Part shown: positions 50,233-57,780 of the stretch, piece after piece
How positions within the stretch are numbered: position 1 is the first letter of the stretch
Layout: each line of letters begins with the position of its first letter
DNA from: a virus
IMG/VR virus record: IMGVR_UViG_3300009149_010511
Span: 1-61,751 of that record
Strand: one strand, 5' to 3'
Length of the DNA stretch: 61,751 nucleotides
Made by a program: the position numbers and the translations under genes
Notes under the pieces: model-generated
Seen by the model: the letters and a program-made list of their open reading frames with translations, nothing else
What the model was told of the DNA's origin: nothing
Databases searched by the model: none

Positions 50233-50601
50233 TCACCAGAGAAATATTACATTTTTATAATTTTTTAATGCTTTCTTAATTCCCGGCTCAATTACTTCTT
50301 CGAATATTCCATGTTTGTTTGCTAACCCTGAACCAATCTTTGAAATCAAAAAAGTCTTGCTAGGGTTCTCTTGTATCTTCGCTTTGAGTTTCATTAGCTC
50401 TTGTTGATATATCTTCTTGTATTCCTTTGGAGTGAAGTAAGCTTCGTCTTTAAAGTTGGGCGCTCTTTTAGTAATAAAGCCATACGTGTTTAGTTCATCA
50501 CGTAATTCGGCCGCTCCGCCTTTTCCTGTTCTTTCTATATTATCACCAAAAACGAATATGTGGTCTCTATGGGTTCGTAAAAAGGAGACTGTTACATTCA
50601 T
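50233..50601 (-). CDS. macro-like / FGDN-motif phage protein (DUF7831-like)
   Basis: This protein has 122 residues. HIFVFGDNIERTGKGGAAEL then NTYGFITKRAPN and FLISKIGSGLANKHGIFEEV follow a phage family with V-F-G-D-N-x-x-R-x-G-x-G-G-x-A, G-I-x-T-K and I-G-x-G-L-A motifs. I associate this with macro-domain-like folds, which bind ADP-ribose or nucleotides; the fold link is from memory. GAGGAGCAAGGCAA precedes the ATG. It overlaps the upstream gene by four bases. Confidence 0.6.
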   Translation of the reverse strand: MNVTVSFLRTHRDHIFVFGDNIERTGKGGAAELRDELNTYGFITKRAPNFKDEAYFTPKEYKKIYQQELMKLKAKIQENPSKTFLISKIGSGLANKHGIFEEVIEPGIKKALKNYKNVIFLW

Positions 50602-51131
50602 TTGCCTTGCTCCTCTTTTTCAATCTCATCCATCATTGTTAATGTGTCCACTATTCGCTTCAGTTCTGCTTCCTTCTCTTCCTTAGTAGAACCTTCAGGC
50701 ATTTTTTCGGAGACTAAGTCTGCTAGCTTAGTAGCGTAATATGTAGGTTTAGCAGCAATGTGGTTTTCCGCAAGAAGAATTATATTTAAAAAGTGTATAT
50801 TGCCACACTTCTTACAAGTAACAGGAAGCACTTCAAGATGTCCAAGATCTATGGAAACGCCTGCGTCTTTACACTTACTAGTAATTCCTCTGAGGAAGTC
50901 ACCAAAGCCCTCGCCTAAAGCAAGATCTTTAAACAGGTTATGCTTAGTTTCAGGACTATGTAGTTCAAAGACCCCTTTTGGCACTTTCCAGTCCATTGCG
51001 CCGCATAACAAACATCTTATATCTTTCATAGTAGTTCCAACAGTGTCAATTACTTCTTTTTTAAGTTCGTTATTTACACTTTGTATAGCTTCTACTGCTG
51101 GCTCTATTTTATCATCAAATAAACTATTCAC
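50598..51131 (-). CDS. zinc-ribbon protein of unknown function
   Basis: This protein has 177 residues. CLLCGAMDWK and CKKCGNIHFL are two C-x2-C pairs, about 65 residues apart, and probably form one zinc site. The C-terminal region is a charged helix. TAGGAGGATTACGTGA precedes the ATG. It is coupled to the macro-like protein. Confidence 0.55.
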   Translation of the reverse strand: MNSLFDDKIEPAVEAIQSVNNELKKEVIDTVGTTMKDIRCLLCGAMDWKVPKGVFELHSPETKHNLFKDLALGEGFGDFLRGITSKCKDAGVSIDLGHLEVLPVTCKKCGNIHFLNIILLAENHIAAKPTYYATKLADLVSEKMPEGSTKEEKEAELKRIVDTLTMMDEIEKEEQGK

Positions 51132-51140
51132 GTAATCCTC

Positions 51141-51437
51141 CTAAGTAATCTGTGCTACTAGCATAATAATCCCGCACCAGAATATTGCTACCGCTATAGA
51201 CACGCCTAATACATCAGCAACGAAATCCCAAACATCTGCTATGTGATTAGGATCCTTGTAGTCTTTAACTTCTTTTAAGAAACCTCCAACCATTACTAAT
51301 ACTGCTCCAGGCCACCATTCTCCTGTTAGTTTAACACCTAAAGGAATTGCGATTAGTGCAAGCAAGCAACAACCTAAGCAGTGCCATACTTTATCCCAGC
51401 CCATTTTAAATTTCCAATTCAATCCTGTGTGTGGCAT
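51141..51437 (-). CDS. small multi-TM protein, VanZ/YfiM-like
   Basis: This protein has 98 residues. WDKVWHCLGCCLLALIAIP, PGAVLVMVGGFLKEVKDY and VWDFVADVLGVSIAVAIFW give three TM segments, with D-K-x-x-H, G-G-F-x-K-E-x-x-D and D-x-x-A-D-x-x-G motifs. This pattern matches small VanZ-like or YfiM-like membrane proteins found in phages. Function unknown. AAAGGAGATAACTTA precedes the ATG. Confidence 0.55.
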   Translation of the reverse strand: MPHTGLNWKFKMGWDKVWHCLGCCLLALIAIPLGVKLTGEWWPGAVLVMVGGFLKEVKDYKDPNHIADVWDFVADVLGVSIAVAIFWCGIIMLVAQIT

Positions 51438-51441
51438 TAAG

Positions 51442-51540
51442 TTATCTCCTTTTACTTCTATTGTTATTTAACACTGGAACTGTGTGAAATTCCAGTTGAC
51501 TAATTTTAGAAAGTATACCATGTACTTGCCAAGCATGCAT
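51442..51540 (-). other. gap with a possible 32-codon frame and a hairpin
   Basis: A frame MHAWQVHGILSKISQLEF runs from 51540 to TAA at 51442, but AGG lies immediately before the ATG, too close for a usual ribosome binding site. The segment also has an inverted repeat ACTGGAA/TTCCAGT (51473-51479 and 51490-51496). Either could be real. I favour a structured leader or terminator region. Confidence 0.3.
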
Positions 51541-51542
51541 AC

Positions 51543-51944
51543 CTAATTTACAGAATATAGACTTTGCCATGGTTCACTACGCCTTCTACCAAATAGTATT
51601 TCTTGCCCTCTTCCTTTCTTCATAAGTTCTGTAAGAGAATTGAGCTTATTAATTTCTTGTTGTATCTTACAAGCTTGATCTCTATAACATCCTACCCGAT
51701 TAATAAAATAATTAGTTGCATCCTTTTGTTGTTTTCCGCACACGCTACATTGTTGATCAACCAGTAAAGTTTGTTCTCTTTCTCGGAGATAATAAGGCAG
51801 CAGTAAGCAATGCAAAGAGACTTTGTACCTTCGGTAAAAAAAGTCGTATACTTCCCTATTTATACTATCGTGAGTCCTCGTTCGACTTACTTCCCAATCA
51901 TGGAATCCTAGTTTACAGCAGAGGCGAGAGAACATTTTTTTCAT
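51543..51944 (-). CDS. zinc-ribbon protein with C-x-L-G-x-H-x-W motif
   Basis: This protein has 133 residues. FSRLCCKLGFHDWEVSRTR then CSVCGKQQKDAT gives the C...H-x-W...C-x2-C-G-K zinc pattern of small phage proteins. The C-terminal part is charged and helical. It overlaps the upstream gene by four bases (ATGA). It is a paralog of the gene at 51941-52360. Confidence 0.6.
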   Translation of the reverse strand: MKKMFSRLCCKLGFHDWEVSRTRTHDSINREVYDFFYRRYKVSLHCLLLPYYLREREQTLLVDQQCSVCGKQQKDATNYFINRVGCYRDQACKIQQEINKLNSLTELMKKGRGQEILFGRRRSEPWQSLYSVN

Positions 51945-52360
51945 TGAATGCTCATTCTCTCTTTACTTTTATTTTGTAATGAAGGGATGATATATTTTCT
52001 TGCTTTATCTAAAGCGTCTTCATGTAATTTTCCTAAAACTGTAGGAGTCGCTATACGATTTATAACAGAGCCTGAGTCATTATAAACAGCATAAAAGACC
52101 ATATCACTCGCTAGGTCAACTCTATTATCTTCTTTTCCACACCTAGCACATTTGATATTCTTAATTGTTCTATGGTCAGCTAAAGGTGCTCGATTATGCT
52201 CTATGTTATGTATAAGCCTGGAGTAATCCGCGAATGAAAGTTTTTGTTTTTCGACGTCTGTTAAACGATCGTAAATACCACAAAAACTTTTACAGCTTAC
52301 TATTGTCCATTTGTGTATGTTAAGTGTGCGACATAAAATATAAGCAAGTAATTTACTCAT
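51941..52360 (-). CDS. zinc-ribbon protein with C-x-x-L-x-x-H-x-W motif
   Basis: This protein has 139 residues. LLAYILCRTLNIHKWTIVSC then CARCGKEDNRVDLAS has the same pattern as the downstream neighbour. I chose ATG 52360; two earlier in-frame starts (52366, 52369) are possible because no strong ribosome binding site decides. It overlaps the end of the ATT-initiated frame upstream by eight bases. Confidence 0.55.
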   Translation of the reverse strand: MSKLLAYILCRTLNIHKWTIVSCKSFCGIYDRLTDVEKQKLSFADYSRLIHNIEHNRAPLADHRTIKNIKCARCGKEDNRVDLASDMVFYAVYNDSGSVINRIATPTVLGKLHEDALDKARKYIIPSLQNKSKERMSIQ

Positions 52361-52613
52361 TATCATCACATAGTATCATCCCTAGTGCATTATTATTTCT
52401 AGAATTAGGGTTGAACAGTTTATTGAGTAATTCATTATCTCTTCTTTCTTCCTGCATTTCCCATGAAGCTGCTTCCACGCTTTTAAGAAAATCTGTTGCC
52501 AGATACCACGATTTGTCTCCTGGCTGGAAATCAACTATTCCCGCATGTTCAAGAAGACTTTGAATACGAGAAAAATATGAACGTCTTTGAGGTTTCTTAG
52601 ATTTCTTACTAAT
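52353..52613 (-). CDS. 86-residue protein probably initiated at ATT
   Basis: A frame with no ATG, GTG or TTG at its beginning runs from 52613 to TAA at 52353. It reads ISKKSKKPQRRSYFSRIQSL then LEHAGIVDFQPGDKSWYLAT. AAGGAG (52621-52626) lies exactly seven bases before ATT, the position expected for a start codon, and SKKSKKPQRR is a typical protein N terminus. The ATT overlaps the sigma-factor TAG (ATTAG) as ATGA does elsewhere. Its end overlaps the next gene by eight bases. ATT starts are known for translation initiation factor IF3. Confidence 0.55.
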   Translation of the reverse strand: MSKKSKKPQRRSYFSRIQSLLEHAGIVDFQPGDKSWYLATDFLKSVEAASWEMQEERRDNELLNKLFNPNSRNNNALGMILCDDNE

Positions 52614-53358
52614 GATTAAACTCCTTGAAAGTTGTATCGCTTGCGTAGGCTATTCTTAATCTTTCTACTGCCCCTTTGTAAATCTGTCTAATGCGTTCAT
52701 GAGACTTTCCAAATACATAAGCAATTGCACGAAAGGACATACGTTTAAATACGTGCATTTCTACAATTTTTCTCTCTCGGTCCGGAAGATTTCTTACTTT
52801 TTTTAAAGCAGCTACTTCCCCATAATATCTTTCATACATTATTTCAAAAGGCTGCCCACTAGAATCACGGAACTCTTCCTCTAAATCCATACCACATTCA
52901 ATTGGAGTAGGGTATATAATCCTTCCTAACGATTGTAAGTTATGTATAGTTTTTTTACGTAAAGCAAAATGTTTTGCCAATTCGTCTAGTGTAGGGTAAC
53001 TATCCTTATCCGTATAGTATGCTTGAATAAATGATTTAAGCTTAGTACATCTAATCAAAGTTTCTCTTGCAACACCTAATGTCCTAGATACCTCAATCAC
53101 AGTATAAGTGTGCATCCTAAGCATAGCATATGTGCTAAACTGCGCTCTTTTAGGATCATATGTTTCTACAGCGTGGATTAATCCAAGATTTGCATAACCA
53201 AGTACATCCTCGAAATCCATATGGTTGCTGAAGTTGCTATGTAGTTTACTAGCAAGACGTTTTGCTAGAGGTAGATTCCTCGTTGCTAATTCATTTCTAA
53301 GTTTTATATCTCTTGTTTTAAAGTAACGCTCCCACAAATCTTTTTCTTCCGGCCTCAC
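52609..53358 (-). CDS. phage sigma-70 family RNA polymerase sigma factor
   Basis: This protein has 249 residues and starts with GTG at 53358, after GGGGGAAAATTAAC. Region 2 is clear: MDFEDVLGYANLGLIHAVET then YDPKRAQFSTYAMLRMHTYT. Region 3-like sequence (LDELAKHFALRKKTIHNLQS) follows, and region 4 is NLPDRERKIVEMHVFKRMSF with the HTH KSHERIRQIYKGAVERLR. It should direct host or phage RNA polymerase to phage promoters, probably middle or late ones. It is longer than ECF factors and lacks region 1. Confidence 0.9.
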   Translation of the reverse strand: MRPEEKDLWERYFKTRDIKLRNELATRNLPLAKRLASKLHSNFSNHMDFEDVLGYANLGLIHAVETYDPKRAQFSTYAMLRMHTYTVIEVSRTLGVARETLIRCTKLKSFIQAYYTDKDSYPTLDELAKHFALRKKTIHNLQSLGRIIYPTPIECGMDLEEEFRDSSGQPFEIMYERYYGEVAALKKVRNLPDRERKIVEMHVFKRMSFRAIAYVFGKSHERIRQIYKGAVERLRIAYASDTTFKEFNH

Positions 53359-53417
53359 GTTAATTTTCCCCCATGTTATCGTTTACTAAATGTGCTCCAA
53401 CTATTAATATAACAAAG

Positions 53418-53768
53418 TTATGAGCGTCTTTTCATTATCTCTGCTCGATCAATTGTTTCCTTTATTCTTTCCCATTTTGTAGCTAACGGTTGCGGATCAT
53501 TCAGCCAATCGATACTTTTGTCATCGATGTAAAACTAAGCGCTAATTTTCCCAGGAGCTATCTTATCAAAGACAAGTCCCCTTTTGGCACACCAATCAAC
53601 AGCTTCCTGTAAGAGATTTTTATCGTGAGACCGACAAGTCCAAAGGATAAGCGTGTGCCCCTTACTCTGCAGTTTTTTTAATGTATCTACAGCACCAGGC
53701 ATCTCTGCTCCTATCATAGGATAAGCGTCTTTTACAAGTGTGCCATCAAAGTCAATTGCTAATTGCAT
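53418..53768 (-). pseudogene. HAD-family phosphatase interrupted by an in-frame amber codon
   Basis: ATG 53768 starts MQLAIDFDGTLVKDAYPMIG (motif I D-F-D-G-T), with HTLILWTCRSHDKN (motif II T) and GLVFDKIAPGKISA, then TAG at 53535-53537. The same frame continues FYIDDKSIDWLNDPQPLATK to TAA at 53418, and FYIDD is the HAD motif IV expected at that place. One base change (AAG to TAG) would explain the break. Without suppression the 77-residue product lacks motif IV. Small phage HADs of about 115 residues are common. Either an inactivated gene or an amber-regulated one. Confidence 0.7.
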
Positions 53769-54214
53769 TTTATTTCCTCCATATTAATGAAAGGTACAGC
53801 ACCTTTCCGCGTAAAGAATACTAATAGTATCTTAACTCCGTCTACAATACCAGTTTCCTCATTGTAGTCATTGACACTAAGCGTTACACGTGCTTCGAGT
53901 TCGCCATCTTGATAACATTTTTTTATTTCATCGTATAATGTAGGACGCTTTGTGAAGATGCTGCATTTAGGATTAAGTTCAAGTAACGCTTGTAATGTAC
54001 CATCTTGTAAGAGTACTACAGAATCTGCTATGCCTATCATTAACTCATTCATAGCGTCTATTGTTACCGTAGGCGGTGTGTCTATACATAGTGGTAAAGG
54101 CTGAGTCCTTTCATTGAAATGTTTCACTGTATTAATTAAAACATCTTTAGTGTAAAGTCTACCATTGCTCGTACGAACATCTGCTTTGATAGGTAGATCC
54201 GCGAATATTCTCAT
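53759..54214 (-). CDS. unknown 151-residue protein
   Basis: I chose ATG 54214, after AGAAGGTGTTT. The protein MRIFADLPIKADVRTSNGRL then YTKDVLINTVKHFNER has the N-G-R-x-Y opening seen in some prohead proteases and structural proteins, but it lacks their further motifs. It is strand-rich (LQALLELNPKCSIFTKRPTL). It overlaps the HAD start by ten bases. Confidence 0.45.
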   Translation of the reverse strand: MRIFADLPIKADVRTSNGRLYTKDVLINTVKHFNERTQPLPLCIDTPPTVTIDAMNELMIGIADSVVLLQDGTLQALLELNPKCSIFTKRPTLYDEIKKCYQDGELEARVTLSVNDYNEETGIVDGVKILLVFFTRKGAVPFINMEEIKCN

Positions 54215-54225
54215 AAACACCTTCT

Positions 54226-55167
54226 TTATGATTTTGGTTGCAGTTTCTTAAGCAGCGGAAACCAATCAACTAAGTTAACGGATTTTATTTCTTCACAGAA
54301 GTCAATCCAATTAGTATTCTTAGCTTTGGCAGCTTCTCGTTCTGCCTCTACTAAAAGTTTATCAAAGAATGGCGTATCCTCTAAGACTACGTCAAACCCT
54401 ACTAGTCTGTGGTTCCTTTCATACACTGCATAATGTTCTTCATCTTCTAGTAAATCCCCGCGACGAAGATTTTTAACATCCCCTCCCAGTACCATGGCCT
54501 TTGCTATCGGTAATCCATAAACGTTACCAATTCCATTAATACCTTTAATGTTATCAGAAGTATCTCCTACTAAAGCTTTAAGTGCTCTCATAATCTGTAA
54601 GGGGCTTTCAGCTCCAAACTGATTAACAATATCATCCCATTTGACTGTTTCTTCTTTAATAGGTTTATGATGCAAGCATGTTGTATTCTCTCTTAACATT
54701 AAAGTCCAATCCCCGTCTTCTGTTAGCAATACAAAGTCATTATGCTTTCTTGTGATATGAAAAGCAATATCGTCCGCTTCTACATCTTCGCACTTCAAAG
54801 AAACTAAACCTAATCCAGGAAAGACTGTATGAAGATAATCTCTCGTTTCTCCATAAACTTGTAAGGAGTGTGCCTCGTGTGGCTCCGGCTCTTTTTGTTT
54901 GTATTCTGGATAGATAGCAACACGTTTAGGATTCAGACCTCCATCCCAACATACATATGTTTTTGTAAATATGAGATTGTTTTCTCTTGCAAGGTCATCT
55001 AAGCTTGACAGTAATGTTCTTGTAAAGAAATAACTAAACGTATTTCTATCCTGATTAAACGATTTAAATCTAGTGCGGTGAAGCATGTGGCTACCATCTA
55101 CGATAGCCACTGCTTTAACACGCTGCGGAAGTTGATTTGCATTGTTCATTAAGTCTGCAAATTTCAT
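54226..55167 (-). CDS. 5'-3' flap exonuclease (PIN-like, T4 RNase H / T5 D15 type)
   Basis: This protein has 313 residues. AVAIVDGSHMLHRTRFKSF, TYVCWDGGLNPKRVAIYPEY, EDVEADDIAFHI and LTEDGDWTLML carry the acidic metal ligands; KALVGDTSDNIKGINGIGNV is the H3TH DNA-binding motif. It removes RNA primers and flaps during phage DNA replication. Its ATG overlaps the upstream TGA. No adjacent polymerase lies in this window. Confidence 0.85.
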   Translation of the reverse strand: MKFADLMNNANQLPQRVKAVAIVDGSHMLHRTRFKSFNQDRNTFSYFFTRTLLSSLDDLARENNLIFTKTYVCWDGGLNPKRVAIYPEYKQKEPEPHEAHSLQVYGETRDYLHTVFPGLGLVSLKCEDVEADDIAFHITRKHNDFVLLTEDGDWTLMLRENTTCLHHKPIKEETVKWDDIVNQFGAESPLQIMRALKALVGDTSDNIKGINGIGNVYGLPIAKAMVLGGDVKNLRRGDLLEDEEHYAVYERNHRLVGFDVVLEDTPFFDKLLVEAEREAAKAKNTNWIDFCEEIKSVNLVDWFPLLKKLQPKS

Positions 55168-55988
55168 AAGCTCATCTTGTCCATTTTAAGAACGTGCAAC
55201 GCAAAGTTGGGGGTAGTGCCCTCTTTAAGTCTCAGTTCTGTATACTTTTTAAAGACCTCAGTTTTATCCATGCCTTTTGACATAAACATTACTTCGCCAT
55301 TAGAAAGCATAATATTGTCCGCAAGTAGTACTTCCCTGGTTGCGCCTATTCTCTTTTCTTTCACAAGATGAAATCTAAACACTAAATCATCATCTGTAAA
55401 ATTATAATTTTCCTTTAATGTTTGTCTTTCTTCATCTGTAAAGTCATACGCATATCCAATAAGTTCAGTACAGTAGAGAGCCTTATGGTCTGTATAACGA
55501 AAATCAAAGTCATACGGTCTACCTAAACAATCCAAAGCTCTCTTTGCTGCTAGCTCACATGCTTTTTCAGGAAGGCTTGGTCTAAATATAACAGCATGGT
55601 CTGTCCTAAAGAAGTCAATTGCATTGGCTTTGAGCACACCCTCTGACATTGAATGTACTACCGTGTGCCTTTTAATTCCATCTTCCCATGCAATTTTACC
55701 TACGTACATTCCAGCATGTTTCAGATCGCCTGGAATAAAAAAACTGCTCCAGTATTTATCATACTTCCTTAGAAAGACATCGCCAGGTCGTAAATGATTA
55801 TCGTATATTAGTCTGCTGACAGTATCACTATCGTCACCTTTTAGTTTATAACTTGTTGGAGCATACACAACCCAGAAGGGGCATTTAGCCCCTTGCCAGG
55901 TTAAGTCTCCGATAAAAGTAAAAAGTTTTTCTTGACCTTTTGCGAGCAGACCTTTCTGGAATTGAAAGTTATTAGCCTGCTTGCTCAT
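55164..55988 (-). CDS. permuted papain-like (YiiX/NlpC-P60-type) peptidase
   Basis: This protein has 274 residues. LRPGDVFLRKYDKYW, PGDLKHAGMYVGKIAW (His91) and HKALYCTELIGYAYDF (Cys173) give the circularly permuted His...Cys order of YiiX-type NlpC/P60 enzymes, which cleave peptidoglycan-related or lipid-linked peptides. CLGRPYDFDFRYTDH between them is also typical. GAGGAAGAAAAAACAA precedes the ATG. A signal peptide is absent, so the substrate may be cytoplasmic. It overlaps the upstream gene by 17 bases. Confidence 0.75.
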   Translation of the reverse strand: MSKQANNFQFQKGLLAKGQEKLFTFIGDLTWQGAKCPFWVVYAPTSYKLKGDDSDTVSRLIYDNHLRPGDVFLRKYDKYWSSFFIPGDLKHAGMYVGKIAWEDGIKRHTVVHSMSEGVLKANAIDFFRTDHAVIFRPSLPEKACELAAKRALDCLGRPYDFDFRYTDHKALYCTELIGYAYDFTDEERQTLKENYNFTDDDLVFRFHLVKEKRIGATREVLLADNIMLSNGEVMFMSKGMDKTEVFKKYTELRLKEGTTPNFALHVLKMDKMSL

Positions 55989-56394
55989 TTGTTTTTTCTT
56001 CCTCCACTACTTCTTCTGTAAAAGTTGTTGTAGCTTCTTCTGTTGTAACTGTTTCAGCCACATCTACAAAGCCTGCATTTTCCTTGGGAGAGGCTATGCC
56101 TTCGGCTTGTGTTCCATCTTCTTTTGTAACAAATTTTTCTGGGTTCTGTTCTTTGTAGTAATTAAAGAGGAACTGAAGATCCTGTTCTTTCTTTAAACAC
56201 TGCTTGCATACACAAGCTCCTGAATTCTTTGGATCTTCCCATGCAAGGTCTTTTGTCTTATCATACAGGTTAAGACATCTGTCGCAAATAAAAAGACCGG
56301 ATGTGTTATTTTTGTTGAAGACTAATATCTGTCCTCGTACTGCAGGAACCATTACTACTTCTTCTGCGTGCTTTACCAGTGACATTCCGTTCAT
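55972..56394 (-). CDS. zinc-finger protein with AGFVD motif
   Basis: This protein has 140 residues. LFICDRCLNLYDKT and GACVCKQCLKKEQ form a C-x2-C...C-x2-C zinc site. The tail is Thr/Glu-rich and contains NAGFVDVAET, matching AGFVDA in the coiled-coil protein at 46387. AAGGAGGCAACGAAC precedes the ATG. Confidence 0.55.
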   Translation of the reverse strand: MNGMSLVKHAEEVVMVPAVRGQILVFNKNNTSGLFICDRCLNLYDKTKDLAWEDPKNSGACVCKQCLKKEQDLQFLFNYYKEQNPEKFVTKEDGTQAEGIASPKENAGFVDVAETVTTEEATTTFTEEVVEEEKTNEQAG

Positions 56395-56407
56395 GTTCGT
56401 TGCCTCC

Positions 56408-56512
56408 TTAGAGAAAATAGATTATAATAGCAACTATAAAAGCTGCGATTGCTGTGGGAATATAGCACTCACGTGCCCTTTCACTCAGTTTCGGTTTCGG
56501 ATTTTGTTTCAA
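56408..56512 (-). CDS. 34-residue single-TM peptide with TTG start
   Basis: TTG 56512 follows GAGGTTAACA. The peptide reads KQNPKPKLSERARECYIPTA then IAAFIVAIIIYFL, a basic front and a C-terminal TM helix. It overlaps the end of the gene at 56481-57026. The ribosome binding site and the TM helix support it; the TTG start lowers certainty. Confidence 0.5.
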   Translation of the reverse strand: MKQNPKPKLSERARECYIPTAIAAFIVAIIIYFL

Positions 56513-57026
56513 TGTTAACCTCGGTTTCAGTTGCAGGTTCAACCTTAGCCTCTATTTCAGTTTCAATAACTGTCTCAGGCTTACTCGGATCTTGTGCATC
56601 TTTAATGGAATAGCCCGCCTGGCTTACTAAGCGCTTATGCACCTGCGTATACTTCATATAAGCGTGCATTAAGTCTGCTTGTGGGTTTTGCATATCCTCT
56701 TTTTTCTTAGCTTCATACACTTTCCTGAAGCCTTGCAGGTTTCTTAATATTAAGCTCTCTAATATTATATACTCTTCGTGTGATAGTTTTAAGATAGTTC
56801 TTCTATTATCAGCCCAATTGACCTTTTTACTTTGAAGCTTCTTATCAACACTTTCAGCAATTGCGAAAGACTCTGTAGCTTGTGCAGTATGCGGGTCATC
56901 TGGGTTAGGCTCTACACCCTTCATAGATTCTTTAAAACCTTTTACTGTGTTGTGAACTAAACCTTCAAGTAAAAGAAAATCTGTAGCAGGAAGTTTTAAA
57001 ATTACGCGACGACGAAAACTACTCAA
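56481..57026 (-). CDS. protein with duplicated helical domain
   Basis: This protein has 181 residues and a TTG start at 57026 after AAGGAGGCAACAA. RRRVILKLPATDFLLLEGLV and NRRTILKLSHEEYIILESLI are two copies of the same unit of about 35 residues, at about 5-40 and 73-108. The C terminus is a low-complexity T/E repeat (ETEVNIETKSETETE). Function unknown. Confidence 0.5.
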   Translation of the reverse strand: MSSFRRRVILKLPATDFLLLEGLVHNTVKGFKESMKGVEPNPDDPHTAQATESFAIAESVDKKLQSKKVNWADNRRTILKLSHEEYIILESLILRNLQGFRKVYEAKKKEDMQNPQADLMHAYMKYTQVHKRLVSQAGYSIKDAQDPSKPETVIETEIEAKVEPATETEVNIETKSETETE

Positions 57027-57516
57027 TTGTTGCCTCCTTATCTGTACTGCCTAATCCACCCCTTGAGTTATTATCAGGTATAAACTCTTCTACTGTTATG
57101 CCTGTAGCAGGTTCAAGTACTAATTGAGCGATAGGCGTGCCTTTAGGAAGGATCTGTTTAAGTCTACCAGTCTCATCTGTTTGCACGTCAAGGCAATAAC
57201 AAGGCCAAAAGACTCTATCTTCCGGTCCACAATAGTCAGGGTCAATTATGCCTACACTATTAGCTTGCATTAAACCCCATTTCATAAAAGTAGAGCTTCT
57301 AGCATACAGCACAGCTCTCATCCCTTCAGGTGGCTTTACTATTACGCCTACAGGAATCAAAAAGAACTTATTCTTAATTAACTTGATGTCTTCCGTAGTC
57401 ACCAGATCAAAACCAACCGAGCCCTCAGTCTTAACTCCACCCTTCGTCTTATAGAGTTCTTTCACCTCATCAGACGTAAAATGAACTAACAACGTCTTGT
57501 CACTAAAATGTTTCAT
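57019..57516 (-). CDS. dUTPase
   Basis: This protein has 165 residues with all five trimeric dUTPase motifs in order: SVGFDLVT, YARSSTF, NSVGIIDPDYCG, GTPIAQLVLEP and RGGLGSTD. It hydrolyses dUTP to dUMP and pyrophosphate, keeping uracil out of phage DNA and feeding dTMP synthesis. Motif 5 ends G-L-G-S-T-D instead of the usual G-F-G-S-T-G, so the base-stacking Phe is replaced by Leu. TAGGGAGATAAA precedes the ATG. Confidence 0.9.
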   Translation of the reverse strand: MKHFSDKTLLVHFTSDEVKELYKTKGGVKTEGSVGFDLVTTEDIKLIKNKFFLIPVGVIVKPPEGMRAVLYARSSTFMKWGLMQANSVGIIDPDYCGPEDRVFWPCYCLDVQTDETGRLKQILPKGTPIAQLVLEPATGITVEEFIPDNNSRGGLGSTDKEATIE

Positions 57517-57737
57517 TTTATCTCCCTATTTTGTATTATCTCCAATGCCCTCTCTTTTACACTGTCTTTGATAGGTTGGAGAAAAACTGTATGTTCCTTT
57601 TCCCACTGTTTAAAAAAATCGTCGAAACTGCTGTCTTGTCTAAGATAGGCAACTGCTAAGTGCATCGCCTTTGTTTCAACATTAATACTTTCAAAATATA
57701 TTTGTTTAGCCAAGAGAAGACCTCCAAGGTTCATCAT
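57513..57737 (-). CDS. unknown 74-residue protein
   Basis: The protein MMNLGGLLLAKQIYFESINV is followed by a helix (MHLAVAYLRQDSSFDDFFKQ). AAAGGAGCAACACT precedes the ATG. It overlaps the dUTPase start by four bases, so the two are probably co-translated. Confidence 0.5.
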   Translation of the reverse strand: MMNLGGLLLAKQIYFESINVETKAMHLAVAYLRQDSSFDDFFKQWEKEHTVFLQPIKDSVKERALEIIQNREIK

Positions 57738-57780
57738 AGTGTTGCTCCTTTAATTACGGATGTCTACTCTTTACTCAATA

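Noticed and set aside
53535-53537. Genome-wide recoding of TAG
   Set aside because: Many genes end in TAG in sensible positions, for example 16830 just before the terminator and 10642 before the baseplate gene. The interrupted HAD gene is better explained locally.
54963-56518. Small + strand frames over the flap exonuclease, peptidase and zinc-finger genes
   Set aside because: They are antisense to well-supported genes and lack ribosome binding sites.
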